Of a stretch of 64,000 nt of DNA, positions 34,861 through 44,520 are shown in pieces. The notes beneath the pieces are model-generated. The model was not told where the DNA came from, ran no database searches, and saw only the letters and a program-made list of their open reading frames with translations. This stretch comes from Desulfobacteraceae bacterium (lineage in GTDB: Bacteria; Desulfobacterota; Desulfobacteria; Desulfobacterales; Desulfosarcinaceae). Numbering within the stretch: the first letter of the stretch is position 1; each line of letters starts with the position of its first letter. Where the stretch lies: assembly GCA_013003715.1 (NCBI GenBank), contig JABDIN010000099.1:1-64000 (forward strand), given 5' to 3'. A program made the translations under genes and the position numbers.

Positions 34861-34898
34861 TTTGATGCGCAATTTACACCGGGGTGAACTGCGGGCGT

Positions 34899-35660
34899 TT
34901 ACGTCAATGCCGTCAGGAAATCTCCCACCGCTCCCATTCCTTTTGTTTCCATCAAGCGGATGGTTTGCGTGCCGATGACGGCGATATCAGCCCGGTCCAC
35001 CAGGAAGTCCACGTCTTTTTTAGCCGTCACCCCGAAACCCACCGCCAGCGGCAACCGCGTATGCCGGCGGCAACGGGCCAGATAGGTGTCCATTGACCTT
35101 GAGAACTCTGTGTCCGTGCCGGTTACCCCGCGCCGGGCCACGCAATAGACAAATCCCCGGGCAACGCTGTCCAGGTATGTCATCCGGTCACCTGGGGTTG
35201 TGGGCGAAAAAATGAAGATCGGCGCCAGTTGATGCGCTCCCATCTCCCTGAGATAGTCCGCACCCTCTTCCGGCGGCAGATCCGGAACAATGGCACCGGC
35301 CAGGTTTTTGACCGCCATGGCCCGGGTAAAGGGCCCGAAACCCTGCTGGAACAGAATGTTGCTGTAACTCATCAATAAAAAGGGGATCTTGTGGGTGTCG
35401 GCCATCCGTCCGGCAAAATCCATACACTTGGCAACGGTTGCACCTGTGGCCAGGGCGCGCTGGTTGGCATTGAGGATTACCGGTCCATCGGCGATGGGCT
35501 CTGAAAACGGTATCTGCAACTCCATCAGGTCAACACCTGCCGCTACCATGGTGTCCACCAGTTCAGCCGAGACCTCAAAGCTGGGGTATCCCATCACCAT
35601 GTGGGTCATCGTCAAAATTTTTTTATTTTCCAACCGCTTTCGCAAATAAGATTCAAGCAT
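34899..35660 (-). CDS. trpA: Tryptophan synthase alpha subunit
   Basis: 253 residues. The alpha subunit cleaves indole-3-glycerol phosphate to indole and glyceraldehyde 3-phosphate. The catalytic acids appear as E47 in DLMELQIPFSEP and D58 in IADGP, eleven apart as in E49/D60 of the Salmonella enzyme. The phosphate site reads VIGTQTIRLM, where most homologues have GSA, so the enzyme is somewhat divergent. The ATG at 35660 overlaps the last eight bases of trpB (ATGCTTGA), giving translational coupling; an upstream extension in another reading has no support. It is the last gene of the GntR-trpB-trpA operon. Confidence 0.93.
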   Translation of the reverse strand: MLESYLRKRLENKKILTMTHMVMGYPSFEVSAELVDTMVAAGVDLMELQIPFSEPIADGPVILNANQRALATGATVAKCMDFAGRMADTHKIPFLLMSYSNILFQQGFGPFTRAMAVKNLAGAIVPDLPPEEGADYLREMGAHQLAPIFIFSPTTPGDRMTYLDSVARGFVYCVARRGVTGTDTEFSRSMDTYLARCRRHTRLPLAVGFGVTAKKDVDFLVDRADIAVIGTQTIRLMETKGMGAVGDFLTALT

Positions 35661-36882
35661 GGTATTGTGCCGCGTGGTCGATGATGAATGATTTCCACTT
35701 GGGATCGTCAAAGGCATCCGCAATGGTAAATATATCCTTGTCGCCCCTGCCGGATTGGTTGATCACGATAATCTCATCTCCGGACAATGCCGGGGCCTCT
35801 TTAAACGCCAGGGCAAAGGCATGCGCGGATTCCAGCGCCGGAATGATTCCCTCCTTTTGCATGGCCAGTTCCATGGCCGCTATCACGTCGTCGTCGGTTG
35901 CCGCCGTAAAACGCACGCGACGCGTATCGTGCAGATGCGACAGGATCGGTGAAACCCCCACATAATCCAGGCCGGCGGCGATGGAGTGGGTTTTTTTCAT
36001 TTGCCCGTCGGCATCCTGAAGGAAATAGGTTTTGTACCCCTGTGCGACCCCCGCACGGGCGCCGTCGGCACACAGCCGGGCGGCATGTTGCCCGGTTTCC
36101 AGGCCCTTTCCGCCGGCTTCTACCCCCACCAGTTCGACGGAATCGTCCGCCAGGAATGCGGAGAATATGCCCATGGCATTGGACCCGCCGCCCACACAGG
36201 CGTATATCCTGGATGGCAGTTGGTTTTCCGATTTCAGGATCTGTGTCCTCACCTCTTCGCCAATGATGGACTGGAAATAGGTGACCATCGCAGGGAAGGG
36301 GTGCGGACCGCAAGCCGTTCCCAATACGTAATGCGTGGTGTCCATATGGGCACTCCAGTCGCGCATGGCCTCATTTATGGCGTCCTTGAGTGTCCGGGAA
36401 CCACTGGTCACCGGTATCACTCGCGCGCCAAGGCGTTCCATCCAGAATACATTAGGGCGTTGTCTCAGGACATCTGTCTTGCTCATGTAAATCGTGCAGT
36501 CGAGTCCGAACTTTGCCGCCATGGTGGCCGTGGCCACGCCATGCTGTCCGGCGCCGGTTTCCGCTATCACTCGATTCTTGCCCATGCGCCGGGTCAATAA
36601 ACCCTGCCCCATGACATTGTTTATTTTGTGCGCCCCGGTATGATTCAGATCCTCGCGTTTTATGTAAATACGTGCCCCACTGAAATGGCCCGTCAGGTTC
36701 CCGGCGAATGTCAACGGCGTGGGCCGGCACGAGTATGAAGACATCAGGCCTGAGAACTCCGGCCAGAAAGTGTCATCGGATCGCGCAGCGTCGAAAATGC
36801 GCTCCAGGTCCTTGATGGTCGCCCTCAGTATTTCAGGAATAAAAGCGCCCCCGTACCGGCCATAGTATGCGTTATCGTTCAT
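35653..36882 (-). CDS. trpB: Tryptophan synthase beta subunit
   Basis: 409 residues from the ATG at 36882 (MNDNAYYGRYGGAFIP), with GGAG nine bases upstream. It condenses indole with serine through PLP. The Schiff-base lysine lies in EDLNHTGAHKINN, the substrate loop in ETGAGQHGVATA, the phosphate-binding glycines in CVGGGSNAMG and the C-terminal serine motif in NQSGRGDKD. It is of the TrpB1 type that pairs with TrpA. The start codon lies inside the end of the upstream GntR gene, so the three genes are translationally coupled. No other trp biosynthesis gene is in this window. Confidence 0.95.
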   Translation of the reverse strand: MNDNAYYGRYGGAFIPEILRATIKDLERIFDAARSDDTFWPEFSGLMSSYSCRPTPLTFAGNLTGHFSGARIYIKREDLNHTGAHKINNVMGQGLLTRRMGKNRVIAETGAGQHGVATATMAAKFGLDCTIYMSKTDVLRQRPNVFWMERLGARVIPVTSGSRTLKDAINEAMRDWSAHMDTTHYVLGTACGPHPFPAMVTYFQSIIGEEVRTQILKSENQLPSRIYACVGGGSNAMGIFSAFLADDSVELVGVEAGGKGLETGQHAARLCADGARAGVAQGYKTYFLQDADGQMKKTHSIAAGLDYVGVSPILSHLHDTRRVRFTAATDDDVIAAMELAMQKEGIIPALESAHAFALAFKEAPALSGDEIIVINQSGRGDKDIFTIADAFDDPKWKSFIIDHAAQYHA

Positions 36883-37606
36883 TGACAGGGGCTCCGAGCG
36901 TCTGGGAAAAGGTGAAGTGATCCGTTCTGCAGAATAGTTCCGAATACAGGCCATTTTCCCGGTGGGCGAAATTCAGATATCTGTTGACAACGAGGATGGG
37001 ATCATTAGGGCTGATACCGAGAACTTTCGCTCTTTCCACCGGCACATATCCGATTCTGAAGGTCTGCCGGCCACCGGCCGGTTCCATATAGAACTGCTCT
37101 TTCACCACCCTGGCAAGGGATAAACCGTTGAGATCGATCTTATCGATTCCGGGGAATATCACCGGGTCCAGGTATATGTCTTCAACCAATACCGGTGACC
37201 GGTCGACGCTTGAGAGCCGGGATAAGCGGAAGGCTTCCCGTCCGGAAAAGGGATTGTCCGGATCCTCACCAATGGGTGTAATGGCTGTAGGGGTCAGGAT
37301 GGTCATTTCAACTGTGATGCCTTTGCTTGAAAATGCCGACGTGGTGCCGGCCAGGGACAAAATATCCGCTTCGTGTTCATCGGATTGAACATAGGTGCCG
37401 GCACCGCGTTTTTTGGCCACCAGGCCTTTGCGAACAAGCAGATCAATCGCTTGCCGAACCGTGGGGCGCCCAATTCCGTGGGTTTCGGCCAAGACATTTT
37501 CAGAAGGGATTCTGCCGCCAACCGCATACTCACCGGATCGGATTCGGGTGATCAGCAAGTCAGCCAATTGATGATATAAGGGAATGGGAGACTGATGGTT
37601 CAGCAT
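36872..37606 (-). CDS. GntR-family (HutC/UTRA) transcriptional regulator
   Basis: 244 residues from the ATG at 37606 (MLNHQSPIPLYHQLADLL), after AGAGG. The N-terminal winged helix has the GntR signature (RIPSENVLAETHGIGRPTVRQAIDLLVRKGLV, in parts). The C-terminal UTRA ligand domain (about 85-240) ends in ELFCRTDHFTFSQ. It is the first gene of an operon with trpB and trpA, with a 11-bp overlap into trpB. A palindrome at its promoter suggests it represses its own operon. The ligand is unknown; a tryptophan-pathway intermediate would make sense but is inference. Confidence 0.88.
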   Translation of the reverse strand: MLNHQSPIPLYHQLADLLITRIRSGEYAVGGRIPSENVLAETHGIGRPTVRQAIDLLVRKGLVAKKRGAGTYVQSDEHEADILSLAGTTSAFSSKGITVEMTILTPTAITPIGEDPDNPFSGREAFRLSRLSSVDRSPVLVEDIYLDPVIFPGIDKIDLNGLSLARVVKEQFYMEPAGGRQTFRIGYVPVERAKVLGISPNDPILVVNRYLNFAHRENGLYSELFCRTDHFTFSQTLGAPVNER

Positions 37607-37765
37607 AACAGGACCTCTGATATGATATTGTTCCGGCGGAGAAATACAATAAATTCGTGTTTCCGGCTTATGGGCGACGGAGACCGCAGGAAGGGCGTTC
37701 CCAGTAAATTCCACCGGAATCCCCGCAGCGGATATTCGTCCGGTGTCCGGAGCTGTGGAAGGACA

Positions 37766-37798
37766 AATACAGGTAAATTGGTAAAGTTGTCAAGACAA
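37766..37798 (-). promoter_or_regulatory. Candidate promoter and GntR operator of the GntR-trpBA operon
   Basis: On the minus strand a perfect -35 TTGACA (complement of 37788-37793) is followed after 16 bases by TGTATT (37766-37771) as a -10. Over the -35 lies the palindrome TTGTC-AA-GACAA (37787-37798), the form typical of HutC/UTRA-type GntR operators. The location would let the regulator block RNA polymerase at its own promoter. The start codon is 160 bp downstream. Confidence 0.55.
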
Positions 37799-38000
37799 AT
37801 ATTTGAATTTTCTTGTCCACTGGATTGGCGGATCGTCGAATCGTGAAGACCTCTTTACTTTTCGTGCCGGTTATGGTTTGTTCCATCAAAATTCATTAGA
37901 TCTGAATAAAATAAATATAATGTTCTAATTAGCTAATAAAAAAATGAATAGTCTACTGTATTGAGTTGATATAGACGACAAATATGCGTCAAGGGTTGGT

Positions 38001-38894
38001 ATGGCATTTGTGTACTTGGGGGAAATTGCAGCGCTTTCAACGGCATTTTGCTGGGCTATCGGTCTGACCATGCATACCCGGGCCGGTCGAATCATCGGGC
38101 CTTTGCAATTGAACCTGATCCGGCTGCCTTTATCCGTGGGTTTTTTATCCCTCTTTTGTATTGTGTTCGTCAGGCAGTACACGGTGTCGCTAACCAGCCT
38201 GATGTATCTCGCCCTCAGCGGATTTGTCGGGCTGGCACTCGGTGATACCTTTCTTTATGCCGGTTTGGTGCGGATCGGGGCACGGCTTGGTGCGCTGATA
38301 TTCTCCTTGTCACCGGCGGTGACGGTTCTACTGGGATACTTTGTTCTGGGCGAGCGGCTTGGGATCATTTCTCTTATGGGTATCGTATTGACCATGTCGG
38401 GTATCCTATGGGTGGTGTCCGAGAAACAAAGGTCCAATGGCGGGCCTAACAAGATATCGGTGACGGGACTGATATTTTCCATATTATCAGCGGTCTGTCA
38501 GGCGTTTGGTCTTGTTCTGATGAAAAAGGGGCTTAATTCCGATGTCCATTCACTTTATGCTTCACTGATTCGAATGGTATCGGCTGCGGTGGTCATCTGG
38601 CCCGTTGCGATGGTCGCCGGTTTGGCAAAGAATCCTGTGGGCCTGCTGCGGCAACACCCAAACGCGGTGAAATATATATTATTGGGCGGTATAGTGGGGC
38701 CGGTGCTGGGGGTCTGGCTTTCCCTGGTGGCGGTTCGATTCACCGAAACCGGTGTTGCCGCCACTCTAATTGCCATGGAACCGATAATACTGATTCCCTT
38801 GGTGATGATCACCGAGAAGGAGCGACCATCCTTGAGAGCCGTCGTCGGCACCATAATTGCCGTAATCGGTACGGCGATTATTTTTCTGAGGTAA
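38001..38894 (+). CDS. EamA-family (DMT) transporter
   Basis: 297 residues with ten predicted membrane helices in two EamA repeats. Features include the N-terminal GEIAALSTAFCWAIG, the repeat end IVLTMSGILWVVSE and the second-half counterpart TIIAVIGTAIIFLR. Proteins of this family export or import amino acids and other small metabolites across the inner membrane; the substrate is unknown. It is transcribed divergently from the GntR-trpBA operon, which hints weakly at a link with tryptophan or indole transport. The roughly 390-bp shared upstream region is AT-rich near 37900-37960. Confidence 0.85.
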   Translation: MAFVYLGEIAALSTAFCWAIGLTMHTRAGRIIGPLQLNLIRLPLSVGFLSLFCIVFVRQYTVSLTSLMYLALSGFVGLALGDTFLYAGLVRIGARLGALIFSLSPAVTVLLGYFVLGERLGIISLMGIVLTMSGILWVVSEKQRSNGGPNKISVTGLIFSILSAVCQAFGLVLMKKGLNSDVHSLYASLIRMVSAAVVIWPVAMVAGLAKNPVGLLRQHPNAVKYILLGGIVGPVLGVWLSLVAVRFTETGVAATLIAMEPIILIPLVMITEKERPSLRAVVGTIIAVIGTAIIFLR

Positions 38895-38915
38895 GGCGTG
38901 CCGCGATGGTGGGCA

Positions 38916-39830
38916 TCACTTTTCGCGGCAGGCGTACCGTATGGGATTGCCTTTGTCCGGTTTATCAAATCGGCGGCCAAGGCTCAAAAACCCTTCCCCG
39001 TTAAGAACCAGCTCATCACGACGGATAACCGTCGGCTTGGCATCGAGTTTTGATATATAAGTACCGTTTGTACTCTGATCGATCAAAACGAATTTGTTGC
39101 GTCGAAATTCGATACGGGCATGAAGCCGGGACACCCGGCGGTCCGTTACCACCAGATCGCAGGAGGGCAGTCGCCCGATGGTAATCCCGGGTGATTTTTC
39201 ATCCATTTTCACGGTCTGGTCCTTGTAAGAAAGCATCAATTCACTCGTAAATAAGACGTCTTCGAGCGGTTCGGGCGAGGAGGTGGTGCCTATCATGGTC
39301 ATCTCATCCGGTTCCCCCCAGATGAGTTCATAAAGCTTCATTACCTTTTGCTTGCCTTTTATGCGTGTTTGATCCACATACCGGATGTCGCCGGCCGCCA
39401 CGAGGGCGATGGCTTTCAAGGTGTCACCGTTGGTAATGATTTGATTCGCCTTTGCCTGTGATACCATGCGGGCGGCAATATTTACGGTATCTCCAAAAAC
39501 ATCGTTGCCGTCAATAATAACCTCTCCATAGTGAAATCCGATCCGAAGGGTTACGGGGTCGGTTTCACGGCAGTTGGCGAAGGCCACTTCCTCCTGCATA
39601 CCGATGGCGGCGGCGGCGGCCTGGTCAGCCGTCTCGAAGGTACTCATAATCTCATCGCCGATGGTTTTTACAATGATACCCTTGTTTTTCACGATAACGA
39701 CGGACATCATCTCCATGAAGCCGCTTAGAATTTCCTTGGCTTTCAGGTCACCGAGGGTTTCGTACAGGCGAGTGCTTTCGGAGATATCCGCAAAGAGAAC
39801 CGTGAGTGTTTTTTTCGAAGCCGATACCAT
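38916..39830 (-). CDS. Class III adenylate/guanylate cyclase fused to an FHA domain
   Basis: 304 residues. The cyclase homology domain (about 8-165) shows the metal-binding aspartates in FADISESTRL and in KTIGDEIMSTF, and the conserved DVFGDTVNIAARM and IRYVDQTRIKGKQK segments. The C-terminal FHA domain (about 205-290) has the phosphothreonine-binding motifs ITIGRLPSCDLVV, RRVSRLHARI and STNGTYI. No membrane segment is present, so it is cytosolic. The fusion suggests a cyclic nucleotide signal tied to a Ser/Thr phosphorylation state. Whether it makes cAMP or cGMP cannot be read from the sequence. Confidence 0.88.
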   Translation of the reverse strand: MVSASKKTLTVLFADISESTRLYETLGDLKAKEILSGFMEMMSVVIVKNKGIIVKTIGDEIMSTFETADQAAAAAIGMQEEVAFANCRETDPVTLRIGFHYGEVIIDGNDVFGDTVNIAARMVSQAKANQIITNGDTLKAIALVAAGDIRYVDQTRIKGKQKVMKLYELIWGEPDEMTMIGTTSSPEPLEDVLFTSELMLSYKDQTVKMDEKSPGITIGRLPSCDLVVTDRRVSRLHARIEFRRNKFVLIDQSTNGTYISKLDAKPTVIRRDELVLNGEGFLSLGRRFDKPDKGNPIRYACREK

Positions 39831-40024
39831 GACTATTTCCCTGATTCATCTTACAAAGATTTACGAATAATAATAATGGTATGCGCATGTCAGGACGGAG
39901 TCAATCCATTTTTATAATAATTGCAATTGTAGTTTGTTGATTTGCTGACGATATTGTTGTTAATATGATAACCGATTGATCGCTATCGTTATTGAATTAC
40001 CGGTTGGTCTGTATTCAGGGCGCT

Positions 40025-40528
40025 ATGGTGCCCGACAACAAGTCGGCCCTACAGGAGCTGCATGACTGTTTGGACAAGCAGCAAACAAAGACGAACGATG
40101 AAAAGGGGGAGATAGTGCTATTTACTGCCGATGACAAACGTTTGAATCTGGGGTTGTTAATCGTACGCTTGGGGCTTTCCGTACCGCTGCTGATCCAGGC
40201 ATTGCCCCGGTTGATTGCCGGGAAATCAGGGTGGGTGGGCATGGGACAGAGCTTGGGGCTACCGGCCATGGGGCTTTCAATGCAAATACTCGGCCTTATC
40301 GTTCTCGTGATACAGGTTCTCAGTTCCGCCAGTCTGATTACCGGGTATTTTTTCCGGTTGGCGGTGATCTTGTTGGCGGCCGTGTATTCTCTCTATTTTT
40401 TCAAGTTTGTGGGTGTCGGATATCAAATTCTCCCGCTTTACGTGGTGACCCACATAAGCTTGTGTATCGGATTATTGCTCACCGGACCGGGAAGGTATGT
40501 GGTGGCCGTCAAAATCGAAAAAAAATAG
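40025..40528 (+). CDS. DoxX-like membrane protein
   Basis: 167 residues from the ATG at 40025, after CAGGGCG; a TTG at 39992 would extend it by 11 residues. A short cytoplasmic N-terminus is followed by four membrane helices (LGLLIVRLGLSVPLLIQALP, then LSMQILGLIVLVIQVLSSASL, then LAVILLAAVYSLYFFKF, then VVTHISLCIGLLLTGPGRY). The arrangement and the final GPGRY are typical of DoxX/SURF4-type proteins. Their role is mostly unknown. No redox partner lies beside it. Confidence 0.65.
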   Translation: MVPDNKSALQELHDCLDKQQTKTNDEKGEIVLFTADDKRLNLGLLIVRLGLSVPLLIQALPRLIAGKSGWVGMGQSLGLPAMGLSMQILGLIVLVIQVLSSASLITGYFFRLAVILLAAVYSLYFFKFVGVGYQILPLYVVTHISLCIGLLLTGPGRYVVAVKIEKK

Positions 40529-40590
40529 GTTCTTGAACCTGGAAAACCGGACCATTGCCAGCGTTCCGGCTTGATTTTCGGATCATATCA

Positions 40591-43479
40591 TCAATGCGGG
40601 GCCAGCTCTTTACTCACGGCCCTGGCAATCCGGTGAAGTGTGTACGGTTTTTTAACGTATATCCCGGCTCCCAGTGCCTGGGCTTCAGTGACTCTTATGG
40701 TCTCGGCGAAACCGCTGGCAATGATGGCTTTCTGGCCGGGGTGGAGTTCGAGAATACGGCGGTAGGTTTCCAAACCATCAATACCCGGATCCATGATCAT
40801 GTCGATCACCAGAAGATCCACCGTATTATCGGTGAGATATGAGACGGCCTCTTCACCGCTACGGACAGCGGTCACCTTGTAATTCAATTTCGTCAGAATA
40901 TCGGAGGCGATCTCCCGTTGATCCTTGACATCATCCACCACCAGTACCCGCTCTCGATTACCGCGGGGAATGTTGGAAGATGTCTCCTTCCTTCGGAGAT
41001 CCTTCTCTTCCCGACTCATCGGGAAATAGAGTTCGAATACGGTGCCTTTGCCTTTTTCACTGACGACATCAATGTATCCCTTGTGATCCTGAACCGTTCC
41101 CCATACCACGGCCATTCCAAGACCTGTGCCGCTTTTGCCCATCACCTTTCGGGTATAGAAGGGTTCGAATATTCGCAACAGGTCCTTTTTATCGATTCCC
41201 TCTCCGGCATCTTCCACCCGCAGGACGATGAAGTCGCCCTCGTTTACATGATCGTAGCCCCTGATCGGCCGGTCCAGATAGCGGCTTTGGGTTGATATAT
41301 ATATCCAACCGTTCCTTGATTGCGATTCGGCGGCATTGGACACCAGGTTCATGATGGTCTTTTTCAGATGTACCGATGAACCGATGATGTTGGGAAGATT
41401 ACTTTCGAAATCAACCTCTACATTCACTTCCACAAATGTCCGCTTGAGTTCCAGGTATTCCGGGGAGTCGAAGTATTCCTTGACAATATCGTTCAGGTTG
41501 ACGATCTCTTCGGTTGTCACACCGCGTCTGGCCAAGGTGAGCAGGTCCTGTACGATAACGGCCGCCTTCTTGCCGGAGTCTCGCATGGTAATGATGGGCT
41601 TTTTCAAGGGACTGTCTTCCGGCAAATCCATCAACAGCAGGTCCGGATAACTCACGATACCGGACAGTACGTTGTTCAGGTCATGGGCAACCCCGCCGGC
41701 CAGCAGGCCGAGGGCCTCCATTTTCTTGGATCGGTTTAATTTTTCCTGAAGAATTTGCTTTTCCTGCTCCGCTTTCCGCCTATCCGTGATATCGCGGATT
41801 ACACCGAGCAGGTATGTGGGCTCATTCCGGGCATCAATCATCAGGGATGCGGTAATTTCCGTCCACAATTTTGTCCCGTTTTTGTGCAACATCTCCAGTT
41901 CAAGCCTCCGGGTGTTGCCATATTTACCGGTCTTTTTTCCCCGGTTCAATTGTTCTTCCAAAATCCTGCGTGAAAAAATGAAGGATTGCGCAGTGACGAT
42001 GTTTCCCAGATTTACACCAACCAGCTCATTGGGTTTGTACCCCAGCATTCGATCGACTGAAGAGCTGATATACAACAGGTCGAACTCCAGGGTCATTGTC
42101 CAGATCACATCGTCAATATTGGCGGTGATCAGTCGATATCGTTCCTCACTCTGCTGTAGGGCTCTTTCCGTTTTTTTCCGGTCCGTGATGTCCCGGGCGG
42201 ATGTCAATATGGTCAGTACACGGCCATCTGAGCTTTTTTCCGGGATCAGCAGCCAGTCGATCCATATCCTATTGGGCAGTTGGAATTCGATTCTCTCCTT
42301 TTGCCCGGTGGTAAAGACATGATTCAATGCGGTTTCCCAGGTGGAGATCATATCGTCCGGAAAACCCATTTGGGTGTGTGTCTTGCCGATAAATTGCCCG
42401 GGTTTGATGCCGAACAGCCGTTTGACCACTGGATTCACATACAAATGCCTGAAATCACGGTCAAACCGAATGATACAATCGTCCGAGTTCTCTGTGAGTG
42501 TCCGATAGCGCAGCTCACTTTCCCGGAGCACCTTCTCCGATGCCATCAATTGAACATTCTTCTTTTCCAAGTCACTGGTGGCCACAATAACCCGGCGCCG
42601 GAGCTGAAGGCTCCACAACAAGATGACCGCTGCCCCGGCACCGAATACTCCGATGATACCCAACATCCATTTCCAGGAAAACTTGCGGTGGGGGGGGACG
42701 GCGATCCAGTGTTGCAGAATTGTCTCCACTTCACCAGTGGAGATGGCGTTGAATCCTTTCGAAACGGTTTTTTGGAGAGCCGAATTACCCCGGATGATGC
42801 CGGGGAGTAGTTTGTTTTCGTAAATCGGCCGGTTTGCATAGCGGAAATTATTCGATTTATCCAACCGTGACAAGTAATATAGTCCAACCTGTGTATCACA
42901 AATAAAAAGTCGAATTTTATCTGAAACCGCGGCTTGAATCATATCCTCGGTGGTACTGAACGCCACAATTTCCAGATCGGGATTCGTGGCCCTCAGGTAC
43001 TCTTCGGCGTAGTCGTCGTAAACGACGCCCACACGGTATCCATGCAAATCCGCGACATGGTTGATGCCGTCGATATTGTTATGGTAAAAAAGGCTCGTGG
43101 AAATTTCCATTATCGGTGATGCAAAATCGAAGGTCCCGGCGCGTTGGTCGCTGTAAAAAAGACCACTGACCACATCCGCTTGATGTTGAGCGACATCATC
43201 CATGGCTTTTGACCATTCAACCAAGCGATGCTCGACTTCCACACCCGTTTTTGTTGACCATAGTTTCCAGATGTCCACCAGGATCCCGGCCGGCTTTCCA
43301 TTTTCATCGATAAATTCCATCGGGGCATAGGACTTGGCCCCCACCACGATAATGCGGTCAGTGTCTGCCGGAGCAATGGCAGTCGTACCGAGAATCACAA
43401 TAAAGACGACAAGCAACCTTAATTTGCACCGGTGCCGGATAAAAAAACCGGGTTTATCCATTTTTCGATCAAATATCAT
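40591..43479 (-). CDS. Hybrid histidine kinase with periplasmic SBP_bac_3 sensor, two PAS domains and a receiver
   Basis: 962 residues. Signal-anchor about 15-32; an extracellular-solute-binding (family 3) domain about 38-265 (VGAKSYAPMEFIDENGKPAGILVDIW); membrane helix about 275-297; two PAS domains, each ending in RDITDRKK-type motifs; HisKA with the His in GVAHDLNNVLSGI; HATPase with VEDAGEGIDKKDL and GKSGTGLGMAVVWG; a C-terminal receiver with phospho-acceptor in LLVIDMIMDPG. It probably senses an amino-acid-like ligand in the periplasm. The HDLNN box places the kinase with NtrB-like kinases. No dedicated DNA-binding regulator lies beside it, so signalling through the attached receiver or a distant partner is likely. 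A methionine six codons later (43461) is an alternative start. Confidence 0.9.
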   Translation of the reverse strand: MIFDRKMDKPGFFIRHRCKLRLLVVFIVILGTTAIAPADTDRIIVVGAKSYAPMEFIDENGKPAGILVDIWKLWSTKTGVEVEHRLVEWSKAMDDVAQHQADVVSGLFYSDQRAGTFDFASPIMEISTSLFYHNNIDGINHVADLHGYRVGVVYDDYAEEYLRATNPDLEIVAFSTTEDMIQAAVSDKIRLFICDTQVGLYYLSRLDKSNNFRYANRPIYENKLLPGIIRGNSALQKTVSKGFNAISTGEVETILQHWIAVPPHRKFSWKWMLGIIGVFGAGAAVILLWSLQLRRRVIVATSDLEKKNVQLMASEKVLRESELRYRTLTENSDDCIIRFDRDFRHLYVNPVVKRLFGIKPGQFIGKTHTQMGFPDDMISTWETALNHVFTTGQKERIEFQLPNRIWIDWLLIPEKSSDGRVLTILTSARDITDRKKTERALQQSEERYRLITANIDDVIWTMTLEFDLLYISSSVDRMLGYKPNELVGVNLGNIVTAQSFIFSRRILEEQLNRGKKTGKYGNTRRLELEMLHKNGTKLWTEITASLMIDARNEPTYLLGVIRDITDRRKAEQEKQILQEKLNRSKKMEALGLLAGGVAHDLNNVLSGIVSYPDLLLMDLPEDSPLKKPIITMRDSGKKAAVIVQDLLTLARRGVTTEEIVNLNDIVKEYFDSPEYLELKRTFVEVNVEVDFESNLPNIIGSSVHLKKTIMNLVSNAAESQSRNGWIYISTQSRYLDRPIRGYDHVNEGDFIVLRVEDAGEGIDKKDLLRIFEPFYTRKVMGKSGTGLGMAVVWGTVQDHKGYIDVVSEKGKGTVFELYFPMSREEKDLRRKETSSNIPRGNRERVLVVDDVKDQREIASDILTKLNYKVTAVRSGEEAVSYLTDNTVDLLVIDMIMDPGIDGLETYRRILELHPGQKAIIASGFAETIRVTEAQALGAGIYVKKPYTLHRIARAVSKELAPH

Positions 43480-43686
43480 CCATACAACCTATTGCCGAAA
43501 TTCAACATTGCATGCCGAATTGGAATTGATTACCGTTCATTTATGGTACTTGGGGAAGATAGTCGTTTCCGGGAGGCATTTTATTTGATACAACATAAGG
43601 TAATTATAATAAAAATATAGCTTTGGGCTCAATTCTGGTCCTATCCGGTGCCAAATATCCGGCCCGACCCGATAAAGGTATCGAAC

Positions 43687-44520
43687 ATGTATCTTCGTTT
43701 TCATACGATCGTAAAAAGATGCTGCATAGGCATTATCGGCCTTTTTTTAATTTCATTCACTATTTTTGCCGAAGAAATGAATTTCCCTTTCACCCCCGGG
43801 GAAAAGCTGACCTATGAATTGCGGTGGCAAAACATTCCGGCCGGAGAAGCCGTCCTGGAGGTGATGCCGGTGGAGGCCATGCAGGAAATCCGGTCATTTC
43901 ATTTCGTCCTTACCGTCAAAACAACTCGTTTTATTGATACTTTCTACAAAGTCAGGGACCGGATCGATGCCTGGGCCGATGTTCAAATGAATCAATCCGT
44001 TTTTTTCAAACAAAAACAACGGGAAGGCGGCTATAAAAAAGATGCCACCGTCGCATTTGATCGGGAAAAAAATGAAGTCCGGTACGTCAAGCGTGGAAAA
44101 CTGAGCAAGCGCATTGATCTTCTGCCGGGGTCCTTCGACCCCTTGTCGGCTTTTTATTTCACGCGCGTCCAGGAAATGGTGATGGGTCAGACCATTGAAC
44201 GGCCGGTTTCCGATGGGAAGAAAACCGTCATCGGCAAGGTGCGTGTGGTCGCCCGTGAAACCATCACGGTGAAAGGTAAAAAATTTGACACATATCTCAT
44301 AGAACCGGATCTGAAAGACGTGGGCGGTGTGTTTAAAAAAAGTAAAAACGCGAAAATACAACTCTGGCTGTCGGCGGACCATAAAAAAATTCCCATTCGA
44401 ATTAAAAGCAAGGTAGTCGTGGGAAGCTTTGTCGGAGAGCTCATTTCAGAAGAGGGGACCGTTTCCGGAGAAGGGAGCGCCGCTACTCAGATGCCGGCAG
44501 TGATGGCCAATGAGCAGTGA
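43687..44520 (+). CDS. DUF3108 protein, exported
   Basis: 277 residues from the ATG at 43687, after AAAGG; an upstream frame to 43648 has no ribosome site. Signal peptide about 1-28 (CCIGIIGLFLISFTIFAEE). The mature part matches DUF3108: FTPGEKLTYELRW at the start, then KVRDRIDAW, DPLSAFYFTR and the closing WLSADHKKIPIRIKSKV. Family members are periplasmic beta-sheet proteins of unknown role, sometimes near envelope-lipid genes. It lies divergent to the SBP-type hybrid kinase with a 200-bp gap. Confidence 0.85.
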   Translation: MYLRFHTIVKRCCIGIIGLFLISFTIFAEEMNFPFTPGEKLTYELRWQNIPAGEAVLEVMPVEAMQEIRSFHFVLTVKTTRFIDTFYKVRDRIDAWADVQMNQSVFFKQKQREGGYKKDATVAFDREKNEVRYVKRGKLSKRIDLLPGSFDPLSAFYFTRVQEMVMGQTIERPVSDGKKTVIGKVRVVARETITVKGKKFDTYLIEPDLKDVGGVFKKSKNAKIQLWLSADHKKIPIRIKSKVVVGSFVGELISEEGTVSGEGSAATQMPAVMANEQ

